Assembly: GCA_964572225.1 (NCBI GenBank) | Contig: CAZNFR010000009.1 | Span: forward strand, 4,017-68,016 | Length of the DNA stretch: 64,000 nucleotides | Source: CAZNFR01 sp964572225 | GTDB taxonomy: Bacteria > Bacteroidota > Bacteroidia > Bacteroidales > GCA-2748055 | Direction: 5' to 3' | In this document: piece after piece, positions 45,099-53,610 of the stretch | Layout: the number at the start of each line of letters is the position of its first letter | Position numbering within the stretch: the stretch's first letter is position 1 | Position numbers and translations under genes: made by a program | The notes under the pieces: generated by a model | Databases searched by the model: none | Seen by the model: the letters and a program-made list of their open reading frames with translations, nothing else | Told to the model about the DNA's origin: nothing

Positions 45099-46028
45099 TT
45101 AATAAGCCTTTTCAGTAGAGAGGAGAAAAGCAAGGGGTATATCCAGCCTATCCTTCCAGGCATTTTCACTATGATCCTTTCCCTCAAAAAAGAGGGTTTT
45201 CCAGTTTTTCTCCGAATACCCTTTTTCTTTCATCAGGTCATCCACTTTTTGCTGTAGAGGAGGGTAGAGCGCATCCAGCGTTTGATCCCCATAATCAAAA
45301 TAGATCGCATGCCTACCCGGTGGTGGGAGATTTTCTTCCAGATAAGCCATCATGGCTTCCGGGAAGGGATTGCTCACCGAAAAGGTCCCCGGCCAATGGG
45401 TACTGAGACAGGCTGCTCCTCCGAAAATGTCAGGATATTCACACAGGGCATACAGGGATATCAGGCCTCCCATACTGCTTCCCATGATAAAGGTGTTTTC
45501 CGGGTCTGGTCGAACATGGTAGTTTCTATCAATATAGGGCTTGAGTTCTTTCACCAGGAATTTGAGGTAAGCATCGGACCGGGGACTAAATTCGAAGGCA
45601 GTTCTCCCGGCTTCTTTTAACTGCTGCCTGATCACTTCTTTATCCAGAGAATCCATAGCCTCAAAAGGTTTTTGCGGAAAATAATCAGGGTGTCTTTCTT
45701 CAGGAATGTTCCAGATACCCACTACGATCACATCCATTATCCTGTCTTTTTTATACAGCCCACAAAGAACATCATCCACATCCCAGCTTTGCCCGTTCCA
45801 GGTGATGGATGAATTAAATAGCATTTGTCCGTCGTGCATTTATAGCACCGAAAATTCTTTAATTCCATCGTAATGATTGGGTATCCAGATGTCGATATTT
45901 CGGGGACTGACAAACCTGGAATCAAATGCTTCCAGCCGGTCAATCCTTCCGCAGATGGGTTGTTGGATATCTTGTGCCATAAGATTGAGATGTAAAACAA
46001 TGAAATTCAAGATGATGAATGTTTTCAT
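45099..46028 (-). pseudogene. Esterase D-like alpha/beta hydrolase with one in-frame TAA
   Basis: From ATG 46028 a signal peptide (ends NLMAQ) leads to RNIDIWIPNHYDG and FSVL, then TAA at 45842-45840, directly followed in the same frame by MHDGQMLFNSSITWNGQSWD. Relatives read VLYMHDGQ here, so the stop replaces a conserved Tyr. The rest holds FIMGSSMGGLISLYAL (nucleophile Ser in G-S-S-M-G), DYGDQTLDALY and the final His in FFEGKDHSENAW, as in esterase D/enterochelin-esterase-type enzymes. The downstream ATG could start a 246-aa product, but it would lack export and the first strands. It is the last gene of the LuxR-DUF1330 unit. Confidence 0.85.
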
Positions 46029-46034
46029 GATGGA

Positions 46035-46334
46035 TTAATTTTCATTTTGAATACCTTTAATCAGGATGGAATCAGATTCGGATGCCTTCAGTCGATGTTG
46101 CAAAATTTCCTGATATTCATCGGAAAAGTACCAGGCATCAAAATCCTCCCTGGTCGGAAACTCTATTAATATCTGATGGGAGTAGTTCCAGGAACCTTCC
46201 ATCAGCATGGGATTCGTGTCTACCGAAAGATACTTACCCTTGAATTTGCTAAAAACCTGTTTCGATCCGGCCAAATACTTATTGTACTCAGCCTCATCAT
46301 GAATTTTGATGCTTGCGAGGAAGTAATAGCTCAT
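46035..46334 (-). CDS. DUF1330 family protein
   Basis: A 99-aa ferredoxin-like (dimeric alpha/beta barrel) protein. YYFLASIKIHDEAEYNKYL, GSWNYSHQILIEFPTREDFD and WYFSDEYQEILQHRLKAS are the DUF1330 blocks. The function is unknown. It starts 12 bp after the LuxR gene stop and ends 6 bp before the interrupted esterase gene. Confidence 0.9.
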   Translation of the reverse strand: MSYYFLASIKIHDEAEYNKYLAGSKQVFSKFKGKYLSVDTNPMLMEGSWNYSHQILIEFPTREDFDAWYFSDEYQEILQHRLKASESDSILIKGIQNEN

Positions 46335-46346
46335 AACTCATAAATA

Positions 46347-47126
46347 TTAATAAATGCCATTCATCAATGCATATTTAACCAGCGAGGCAGTGTTGTTAAT
46401 ACCTGCCTTGGAGAGGATATTCTTCCGGTGAGTTCGAACCGTATCAATACTTAAATGTAACATGGATGCAATCTGTTTGCTGGTATATCCCATGCCCAGG
46501 TATCGGATGATTTCCTTTTCCCTTTCGCTAAAAACTTCCTGGCGTTTTATCAGGTTTTGCCCCTCAGGATTGAAATGAAAGATCTCATTACGCACTTTGT
46601 TAACCATGATGGCCTGGGGTATATTCCTGGGCTCAAGATAGGTAATGTCAGAGTATATATTACAAAAGATATAAGGTATTCTGTTCTCATCGAATATCAG
46701 GGGAATGCTTTGATGTTGAATGATCAGTTTCTCACCCGATTTTCGGCTGACTGAATAAAAATAAACGGCAAATATTCTGTCTCTTTCGGTTTCAGGACAT
46801 GAATTCGAATAGTCCATAAATGCCCGAATGGCTGAAAACATATGTTCTGCATGCTCAGCATCCATATAGTTTACCACGAAATCCCCCTGCATGGCCCGAA
46901 TTTCTTCAGCAGTAAATCCGGTTAGACTCAGCGTGTCTCCCGTAATTAGTTCAAGATCCCAGTTAAAGGTATTGGCTATAATTACAAAGGATCGACCAAT
47001 CGTAAAGAGCCCGTTCACCAGGGGGTGCTCAAGCATCTGTTTTTTGTGCATCTCATCAACAATCCAATAGGACTGATTGCCAAAGGCCTTTTTCAGACTT
47101 AAGAGTGGGATCCGGTTAGTATTCAT
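46347..47126 (-). CDS. LuxR-type transcriptional regulator with PAS-like domain
   Basis: A 259-aa regulator. Residues about 40-185 form a PAS-like sensory part (VNGLFTIGRSFVIIANTF, FVVNYMDAEHAEHMFS). The C-terminal LuxR HTH (about 195-257) has FSEREKEIIRYLGMGYTSKQ and TVRTHRKNILSKAGINN. It leads the unit with DUF1330 and the esterase and may control it. It has no receiver domain, so the signal is probably a small ligand or protein. Confidence 0.88.
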   Translation of the reverse strand: MNTNRIPLLSLKKAFGNQSYWIVDEMHKKQMLEHPLVNGLFTIGRSFVIIANTFNWDLELITGDTLSLTGFTAEEIRAMQGDFVVNYMDAEHAEHMFSAIRAFMDYSNSCPETERDRIFAVYFYSVSRKSGEKLIIQHQSIPLIFDENRIPYIFCNIYSDITYLEPRNIPQAIMVNKVRNEIFHFNPEGQNLIKRQEVFSEREKEIIRYLGMGYTSKQIASMLHLSIDTVRTHRKNILSKAGINNTASLVKYALMNGIY

Positions 47127-47456
47127 GTTAAAATTATATTAATTAATACTTTATCAAATATTTCAACTACTTCTTTTTTTAGAATACCTCATTTGGGGTA
47201 TTGCCTTTTCTCTTGCTGCAAGTATATTTTTACCTTCATTATTTATCGGATTTTCCTGCATGCTTCAGGATGGATTTACTGGCATTGCTATGCCTGTAAA
47301 AACATAAATATCAAAGCTTTTGTTCGTAGCTGGAATGAAAAACCTGCCTGGACAATTGCATGTGATTTAACTCTACCAACTAATTTTCATTACTAATCTG
47401 ACCTCCGGATACAGGAGGATGGGATTTATTATGAATGCAAATCAATTTTTTTCGCC
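47127..47456. other. Divergent intergenic region
   Basis: 330 bp between the LuxR gene (minus) and the T9SS cargo gene (plus), AT-rich. A TTG at 47201-47203, 19 bp, TATATTTT at 47223-47230 is a near match (last base) to the Bacteroidota promoter facing the plus gene and would leave a leader of about 220 nt. No gene is convincing: a 67-codon frame at 47193-47396 has no protein-like character. Confidence 0.4.
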
Positions 47457-49871
47457 ATGAAATATGCAACAAGTTTAATAGCGATTTTCTTCTTTTTTTC
47501 TTCCGCTGTTTTTGCACAGGAGCTTATTGAAAGAAGAATAAGTCCTTCAGGACAGATATTTGATATTGAAAGGAAAGGTACCACACTCTATGTGGGTGGA
47601 TTAATTGATATGGCAGGTTACCTTACCGGTGGATTAACATATCTTCCTCAGGCAGATACCATGCCCGACCTGGTCTTTCCCTGGGTGGATGGCAATATTT
47701 ATTGCATTATTCCGGATGGGCAGGGGGGATGGTTTGTTGGTGGTGATTTCGATAGGATAGGAATTGTAATCCGCAATAATATTGCACGCATCCTTCCTGA
47801 CTTTACCGTAGATCCTAACTTTACCCTGACGGTGAATAATAAGGTGAACACCCTTGCACTCCAAAACAACATCCTGTATATAGGTGGAAATTTTACAAAT
47901 ATCGGTGGAACGGGTAGGAATTATCTGGGGGCTTATGATCTTTCATCCAATACGGTTACCTCATTCAATCCGGGTCCCAACCTTTTTGTAAACGATATGC
48001 TCGTTCATGGAGACGACCTGTTTATTACCGGATTCTTTTCCACGGTGGGTGGCTCCACATACCGGGCACTGGCAAGCATTGATCTGACTACCGGATTGCC
48101 TCAGGCTTTTCCTGAAGCAGGGATTGGACAGGGCAATACCTTGTTCCTGCATAATGATATTCTTTATGTTGGGGGAAACTTCGTGGGATTTGTAAAAGCC
48201 TTTGACGTGAATACAGGAACGGAGGCAGGCTGGTCACCCGGACTTAGCGGGGTCTTTGGGGTGAGGGTTAATGACATTATTGTTGAGGATACTATTGTAT
48301 ATCTTGCCGGAAGCTTCACGAAAGCCATGGGACAGGACAGGGTTAATCTGGCTGCAGTAAGTCTGAATGGAAACCTTATGGATACTCCTTATGAACTGAA
48401 TGCAGAGGCCTTCTCATTGGTTAGTCATAGCGGGGATATCTACGTTGGAGGCGATTTTACCACGGTTAATGACCTTGATCTGCCTTTTATCACAAGATTG
48501 AATTCAGGGGGAGATCCGGATCCGGACTGGAACCTGGGAACCGATTGGGCAATAACAGCCATGCTTTCCAACGGGGATGATCTTATTGTAGGGGGAGAGT
48601 TCGAAATGCTGCACCAAAAGGTCAGGGATAATGCATTTGCCCTGGACCTTGAGTCCGGAGAAATTCTGGACTGGGCCCCGGAAAGCAATTTTCTCACGGT
48701 AATGGATATTGAATTGGATGCTCAGAGAGATGTGGTTTACCTGGCAGGATGGGACTCTCAGACCCTTCAAAATATTAAGGGATTTGACGGAACCGATGGC
48801 TCACCCATTCCGGGCTGGAACCCTGCATTTGATGATTTTGTCTATAGTATCGATCAGGACCCGGTGAGCGGAATTCTTTATGCAGGCGGGAATTTTTCAA
48901 CTGCTGCCGGCCAGCCAAGAAACAAAATTGCTGCATTTGCCGCTGATGGATCTCTTTTGCCCTTTACCCTGGAACCCGATGCAGAAGTCCAGCTGGTAGT
49001 TGCTTCCAATGAGCATAGTACCCTTTATTTTTCAGGAGATTTTGAAATGGTTGGAGATTCTGTCAGGAACAAGCTTGCAGCGGCGGACTTCAACGGAAAT
49101 ATACTTTCCTGGGATCCCCAGCTCTCCTATGATGTACCCATGTCGGTTGCAGTTACAAGTATAATTCCGGATGAAAACCGGATTTTCCTGGGTGGTTTTT
49201 TTAAGTCCATTAAAGGAGTAGAAAGGCTGAGAATGGGGGCAGTGGATCCGGTTACCGCTGCTGTTCTCCCCTGGAATCCAAGAGTCACAACCCCCAGTCC
49301 TGCTAACGGTACGGTTAATAAAATGATTGAGTTTCGTGATGGAATACTGATCGCAGGCGATAACATTCTGGAGATCGAAAACCAACCATTTAACGGGATC
49401 ACCCTGGTAGGTAAAGATAGCGGCCTGCCCCTTTTTCAAACTCCCTATTTTGGATTCGGTCCCGGTAATATTCAGATAATCCTTGCCATGGCAGCCTACG
49501 ATTCAGTAGTTTATGTTGGAGGTGCCTTTGAAGTCCTTGAGGATCTCTACCATCCGCATTTTTCAGGGATTATCTTTCCCGAACAATCTACCGTAAATAG
49601 TCCATCCTGGTATGCATCTGAAAATTATGATAATGACCTGTTTGTATACCCAAATCCCTTTGTGGACCGGTTAAGTATTCATAGTGAATGGTTATCCAAA
49701 GCAGGAATGATCAGGATCCATGATTTGCAGGGTCGGGTGGTATATTCAGAACCCGCCGGTCAGTTCGGCGAGACATCGGAACTGGATCTGGGATATGTCC
49801 TGCCGGGAGTATATATCATTGAGGTTCATTCGGAAGGCAGGGTACTGAGGAAGAAAGTAGTAAAGAAATAA
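47457..49871 (+). CDS. Secreted beta-propeller protein with T9SS sorting domain
   Basis: An 804-aa protein with signal peptide (ends VFAQ). It is built of about a dozen repeats of the type LYIGGNFTNIGGTGRNYLGA ... LSSNTVTSFNPG (delta-60/Kelch-like propeller blades; also LFITGFFSTVGG, LYVGGNF, IYVGGDFTTVND, LIVGGEFEML, LYAGGNFSTAAG, VYVGGAFEVL). The last 80 residues are a type A T9SS C-terminal domain (VYPNPFVDRLSIHS, HDLQGRVVYSE, LPGVYIIEVHSEGRVLRKKVVKK). It is exported across the outer membrane by T9SS and probably attached to the surface. The ligand is unknown. Confidence 0.9.
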   Translation: MKYATSLIAIFFFFSSAVFAQELIERRISPSGQIFDIERKGTTLYVGGLIDMAGYLTGGLTYLPQADTMPDLVFPWVDGNIYCIIPDGQGGWFVGGDFDRIGIVIRNNIARILPDFTVDPNFTLTVNNKVNTLALQNNILYIGGNFTNIGGTGRNYLGAYDLSSNTVTSFNPGPNLFVNDMLVHGDDLFITGFFSTVGGSTYRALASIDLTTGLPQAFPEAGIGQGNTLFLHNDILYVGGNFVGFVKAFDVNTGTEAGWSPGLSGVFGVRVNDIIVEDTIVYLAGSFTKAMGQDRVNLAAVSLNGNLMDTPYELNAEAFSLVSHSGDIYVGGDFTTVNDLDLPFITRLNSGGDPDPDWNLGTDWAITAMLSNGDDLIVGGEFEMLHQKVRDNAFALDLESGEILDWAPESNFLTVMDIELDAQRDVVYLAGWDSQTLQNIKGFDGTDGSPIPGWNPAFDDFVYSIDQDPVSGILYAGGNFSTAAGQPRNKIAAFAADGSLLPFTLEPDAEVQLVVASNEHSTLYFSGDFEMVGDSVRNKLAAADFNGNILSWDPQLSYDVPMSVAVTSIIPDENRIFLGGFFKSIKGVERLRMGAVDPVTAAVLPWNPRVTTPSPANGTVNKMIEFRDGILIAGDNILEIENQPFNGITLVGKDSGLPLFQTPYFGFGPGNIQIILAMAAYDSVVYVGGAFEVLEDLYHPHFSGIIFPEQSTVNSPSWYASENYDNDLFVYPNPFVDRLSIHSEWLSKAGMIRIHDLQGRVVYSEPAGQFGETSELDLGYVLPGVYIIEVHSEGRVLRKKVVKK

Positions 49872-49888
49872 CCAGAAATGAATTGAGC

Positions 49889-50512
49889 TTAATAATCCTC
49901 AATATTTCTGCCGAGGAAAATATCCCTTTCCCCGACCAGTAAGCCATTTTTTGGAGTGAGCGATACCAGTCCTTTGCCTCCCCTTGGTGAATCGGGATCC
50001 AGTTCTTTATCTGTGAGCAAGGGATCTCCTTCAAAGTGATAACCCTCAATCCAGTAATACCGGCCATCCGGTTCCAAAACGATGACATGGATATGGGCCG
50101 GTTCTGAACGGGAAGGGTAGGGTGCAGGTCTTAGCGTGTAGAGGGTATAGCTGCCATTCTCGTCCGTTTTCAGCCAACCACGAATATAACCGTGCTGCCT
50201 TTCCCATCCGGTGGCTTCAGGGCCGGGTTGGTAGATTCCTTCCTGATTGGTCTGATAAAAGTATAGAATAATATCTCCGGCCGGAGTTTTCCCGTCCTTC
50301 TGATAAACTGTACCGCTTAATTTTATTTGCGTACCTGCTTCCTCAAATCCGGGAAGGGTGTCAACTGCATTGAGAACCATTCCTCTGTGCTCAAGAACAG
50401 CTTCACAACCCTCACAAGGTCCGCCAATTAAATCATAGGACCCGGTGTTTTGAGAATGGCTACAACTGAAAATGATTACAGAAAAGATCCATAGTATGGC
50501 CAATTTTCCCAT
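49889..50512 (-). CDS. Intradiol-dioxygenase-like lipoprotein
   Basis: A 207-aa lipoprotein (signal ends IFSC, Cys17). The core resembles the beta-sandwich of intradiol ring-cleavage dioxygenases: LSGTVYQKDGKTPAGDIILY, the Tyr of GIYQPGPEA, GWLKTDENGSYTLYTLRPAPYP and the His-x-His of PAHIHVIV, giving the 2-Tyr/2-His iron set. Membrane-anchored extracytoplasmic members of this family are common in Bacteroidota, but substrates are not settled; some have lost activity. It stands downstream of two T9SS cargo genes on the same strand (74 bp). Confidence 0.82.
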   Translation of the reverse strand: MGKLAILWIFSVIIFSCSHSQNTGSYDLIGGPCEGCEAVLEHRGMVLNAVDTLPGFEEAGTQIKLSGTVYQKDGKTPAGDIILYFYQTNQEGIYQPGPEATGWERQHGYIRGWLKTDENGSYTLYTLRPAPYPSRSEPAHIHVIVLEPDGRYYWIEGYHFEGDPLLTDKELDPDSPRGGKGLVSLTPKNGLLVGERDIFLGRNIEDY

Positions 50513-50586
50513 AGTGTTGATTTTTAGGTAAAAATAAGGCCGTGTAAGCGGGATTCAAAATATAACCCACACTTTAACAGGGAATT

Positions 50587-51939
50587 CTATTCTTTAATAA
50601 ACCGATCTGATTGCCCGGGGCGTTTAAGTATGTACATTCCCGGATGAAGACCGGAAATCTGAATCTGATGGCTTGGGAGCGGGTCTTTCAGCAAAAGTTG
50701 TCCGGAAAGGGAATAGATTTCATAGCCCTGCGGACAGGGGACATTCAGAATATCCCTGGCAGGATTAGGGTAGACCGGGTCGGATTTTCCCAAAGAGACT
50801 TCATTTCCGCCCACTTCCATTTTTACCGGAATCCCGGTCGCATAGCGCCATATTTCGTAGGTCCCTTCCTCCGTTATTCGGTTATAGTATATAAATACTT
50901 CCTCTTCACCCAGGAAACTTTCTGGGTCGGATCGGATAATCTCAGGACTTCCATCATCGCATCGAAGGGTAAAGCGTTTATGCGGATCTTCATCAATACT
51001 CATAAGCCATACCTCGGAATGGTCATAAGCCGAACCGGTCGAATCCACCTTGGTTACAAAGCTTATGTAAGATTTTCCTGCTGCCACAAATGTCTCAGGA
51101 GAGCCTATATGGGAATAAGCCGATGCTCCGGGAACCGATAGGGTAGTTATCTTATCCCAGTATTCATTTCCCAAATCCCTGTAAATGGCTATGGCTGTAT
51201 CACCTTCCAGCACCAGGGTGATTAACTCATTATATTCAGGAGCCACCCATCCATAGGCATAGGACTTGGCTACTTCATCCTGGGTTATCTGAACCTCCGT
51301 GGAAGATTCTGTATCATAAAGAAATAATTGTCCGGCATTTTTCCCGGTTTGTTTTATGTAAATAAATTTCTGCAGGTCGTCAATCCATCTCACCCCCCGA
51401 TCAGTACTGTCTATAATGGTCTCTGCATCAGGATTCTCCTCATCTGTCCATCCAAATACTCCGGTGTTAAGGGAGGCACCCTTGGAATAGAGGATGCGGA
51501 TACTTTCTGAATCAGCTGATTTAGTGGCTAATATGGAGAGTCGTGCTTTGTTTCCTGAAGTAAGTGGGGTGTTGGTGACCTTCCCGTTATCCACAACCGC
51601 CTTCCATGCCTGGGGAGTAGCTCCGTTATTTTTGGAATAGAAAATGGCCCAACCCTGGGAGTCAAAACCAAATTCGGGGCCATTAAAACTTTGGATCAGG
51701 TTTGATGCTCCCGTATCGATCCTGAGGTCCAGTCCATTCTCCGAAACGAAGGTTCCAGTAATTGGATCCAGTTCAGCAAGCCAAACACTTCCATTGCCGG
51801 TTTGAAAGGCAAGTTTATTGTCTTCGCTGTATATTTCAGGGTCGATATAGCTGAAACCCGGAACCGAAATTCTTTGTGCGTTCTGACCGAAGAGGGGTAA
51901 GGATATGAGTAAAATTAAGTAAAGGGATAAGCCTTTCAT
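50587..51939 (-). CDS. Secreted protein with T9SS sorting domain, unknown function
   Basis: A 450-aa protein with signal peptide (ends PLFGQ). The middle has WD40/TolB-like propeller strands (KLAFQTGNGSVWLAELDP, GQLFLYDTESSTEVQITQDE, SYISFVTKVDSTG, SEVWLMSIDEDP). The C-terminus is a type A T9SS sorting domain (VYPNPARDILNVPCPQG, IYSLSGQLLLKD, LHPGMYILKRPGQSDRFIKE). No catalytic motif is recognised. It starts 2 bp after the stop of the hydrolase gene upstream, so the two exported proteins are co-expressed and may act on the same substrate. Confidence 0.82.
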   Translation of the reverse strand: MKGLSLYLILLISLPLFGQNAQRISVPGFSYIDPEIYSEDNKLAFQTGNGSVWLAELDPITGTFVSENGLDLRIDTGASNLIQSFNGPEFGFDSQGWAIFYSKNNGATPQAWKAVVDNGKVTNTPLTSGNKARLSILATKSADSESIRILYSKGASLNTGVFGWTDEENPDAETIIDSTDRGVRWIDDLQKFIYIKQTGKNAGQLFLYDTESSTEVQITQDEVAKSYAYGWVAPEYNELITLVLEGDTAIAIYRDLGNEYWDKITTLSVPGASAYSHIGSPETFVAAGKSYISFVTKVDSTGSAYDHSEVWLMSIDEDPHKRFTLRCDDGSPEIIRSDPESFLGEEEVFIYYNRITEEGTYEIWRYATGIPVKMEVGGNEVSLGKSDPVYPNPARDILNVPCPQGYEIYSLSGQLLLKDPLPSHQIQISGLHPGMYILKRPGQSDRFIKE

Positions 51940-51941
51940 GA

Positions 51942-53168
51942 TCAGTTTTTAATAATTTTTGTGGTATGGTAGATATTTCCCTCCCGGGTTTTAATAATAT
52001 AGACGCCCGGATCCAGATTGGAACAGTTTATTGCTGCTTCATTCTCCAATCTGAACAATACTTCTCCGCTTAGGTTGATCAGAGAATGGCTGAAATCTTT
52101 TTTGTCTTGCAGAGACGGAAAATACAGAACATCCTGCACAGGATTCGGATAAGAGGAAAGCTGATCCCTGCCTGAAGGATACTCCATTTTTTGGGTAAGA
52201 AAATCCTCTTTTCCTAAAAGATATTCCCAAACTGGTTTAAGGACAGGGGTAATGCCATCTCCTTCCAGGGGTGTCATCCAGTCAACCACCGTACAGTTGT
52301 GATAGTTGGTTTCTGTTTCGGAAGAATCAATGGGCATACTGGTAATCAGGGAATGGGTAAAATGAAAGGGCGCCTGTGAACTGTCAATGGACGTTATCGG
52401 ACCATACTCATCCATTCCCAGGTTATCCCAGGTAGTGGGAATACCATTATATATGGAGGCATCACCGGTATGGATAAAACCATGATATGCACTATCGGGA
52501 GTAGGGCCTTCCATGGTGATCCAATCCGGATTTTTGCCGGGTCTCATCCAGTCAATCCAGGAAATCATGATCACCCTTTCCACCTGGAAATGTTTTGAGC
52601 AGAAGGTTGCATGACCAGCCCCCTGAGAATGACCGGCTGTTACTATTTTTTGCCAGTTAATGATGGTATCGTCCACCAGATACTGGCCCCAACCTTCCGC
52701 GGAGTGATTTTCCCGGAGGTGAATAAGTAATTTCCGTAATCTGTGAACAATCGAATTTTCATAGGAAATTTCCAGGGCTTCGTGATAATCTGTTCCAAAC
52801 CAGACTTCGGTCCTTGCTCTGCGATGACATGTGGAATCGTTGGTGGCAGGACACAAATCCCGGTTGATGGATTCAAGGTTCTCATAACTCAGTCCAATGC
52901 TGTGATAACCCAGTTCAGCAGAAGTTTGCTGAAATAATCGGTAATCCCACGGTGTGGCCGTAGTACCAGGAAAAAAGAGCAATAGTTTTCCCAGAGATTC
53001 GGTATCCGGGTTGTAGTAGCAATAATGCTCGACATTGTTGCCATCGATTTTTTCGTCGGTGAGTGAAGGTTCTATCCTGTGCTCAATAAGCTGACTGCGG
53101 ACGGGGATGAAGATTAGCGCTAAGCTCAGATATATAAGTGCTTTCATAATTGTTATTAATGGTTTCAA
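51942..53168 (-). CDS. Secreted alpha/beta hydrolase-like protein with T9SS sorting domain
   Basis: A 408-aa protein with signal peptide (ends IPVRS or nearby). An alpha/beta-hydrolase-like core (about 40-310) has LLLFFPGTTATPWDYRLFQQ (oxyanion region) and the nucleophile elbow TAGHSQGAGHATFCSKHF. It resembles the BPSS1187 family of secreted hydrolase-like proteins. A type A T9SS domain follows (SYPNPVQDVLYFPS, LINLSGEVLFRL, LDPGVYIIKTREGN). It is likely a surface esterase or lipase-like enzyme; the substrate is unknown. First gene of a two-gene unit. Confidence 0.82.
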   Translation of the reverse strand: MKPLITIMKALIYLSLALIFIPVRSQLIEHRIEPSLTDEKIDGNNVEHYCYYNPDTESLGKLLLFFPGTTATPWDYRLFQQTSAELGYHSIGLSYENLESINRDLCPATNDSTCHRRARTEVWFGTDYHEALEISYENSIVHRLRKLLIHLRENHSAEGWGQYLVDDTIINWQKIVTAGHSQGAGHATFCSKHFQVERVIMISWIDWMRPGKNPDWITMEGPTPDSAYHGFIHTGDASIYNGIPTTWDNLGMDEYGPITSIDSSQAPFHFTHSLITSMPIDSSETETNYHNCTVVDWMTPLEGDGITPVLKPVWEYLLGKEDFLTQKMEYPSGRDQLSSYPNPVQDVLYFPSLQDKKDFSHSLINLSGEVLFRLENEAAINCSNLDPGVYIIKTREGNIYHTTKIIKN

Positions 53169-53610
53169 TTTTATCGTTTGACTTGAATTTTCCTCAGTGG
53201 TTTAATCTTAGCAGCTAAAGCCTGAGTTTTTTAATCCAACTATACTGATGTTTTTACATGAAATGCATGTGGAGGTTTCAATTTACACCTTATTCTTGTC
53301 GCAATTAACGATTAATTCATAGACCCGAGAATAGCACCTTCTGATCGGATTTAGAATAGCAAAATCCCTAGGTTTGTAATTTATAATTGGTATAAATGGC
53401 TTATGGGTGATTGAGGAAGGTCCTGTAATTGGCTGATAGCATTTCTTATGGTGGGTTCTCCTGAATTGGCCGAATCCTTTTATCCAATCCGGCAATTATT
53501 AAGGAGTTTATTCCTTCAAAAAAAATCTTTAAATTGTTCGCTTAAGGCTTTTTATAATAGAATAGCCTGCTGCTGAACATTACATTTACACTCTAATAAA
53601 TCTATCGAAG
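53169..53610. other. Intergenic region upstream of katG
   Basis: 442 bp between divergent genes. It is AT-rich and no family is recognisable in any frame; a 70-codon minus-strand frame at 53283-53495 lacks protein-like features. It holds the promoters for katG and the minus-strand hydrolase. A TAAAATTG at about 53185-53192 on the minus strand and TACATTTA near 53580 on the plus strand are near matches to the -7 element. No clear OxyR/PerR-type palindrome was found by eye. Confidence 0.4.

Noticed and set aside
34836..46028. Reassigned stop codon (alternative genetic code) to explain the interrupted genes
   Set aside because: TAG, TGA and TAA all interrupt genes here and all three also end intact genes in the same window, so no single reassignment fits.
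34836..46028. Base-editing (cytidine deaminase) signature
   Set aside because: At least two stops (45840 and 44675) replace positions that are Tyr in relatives, which needs a change to A rather than C-to-T.
53283..53495. 70-codon minus-strand open frame upstream of katG
   Set aside because: No family pattern and no neighbouring gene logic; composition looks like non-coding AT-rich DNA.
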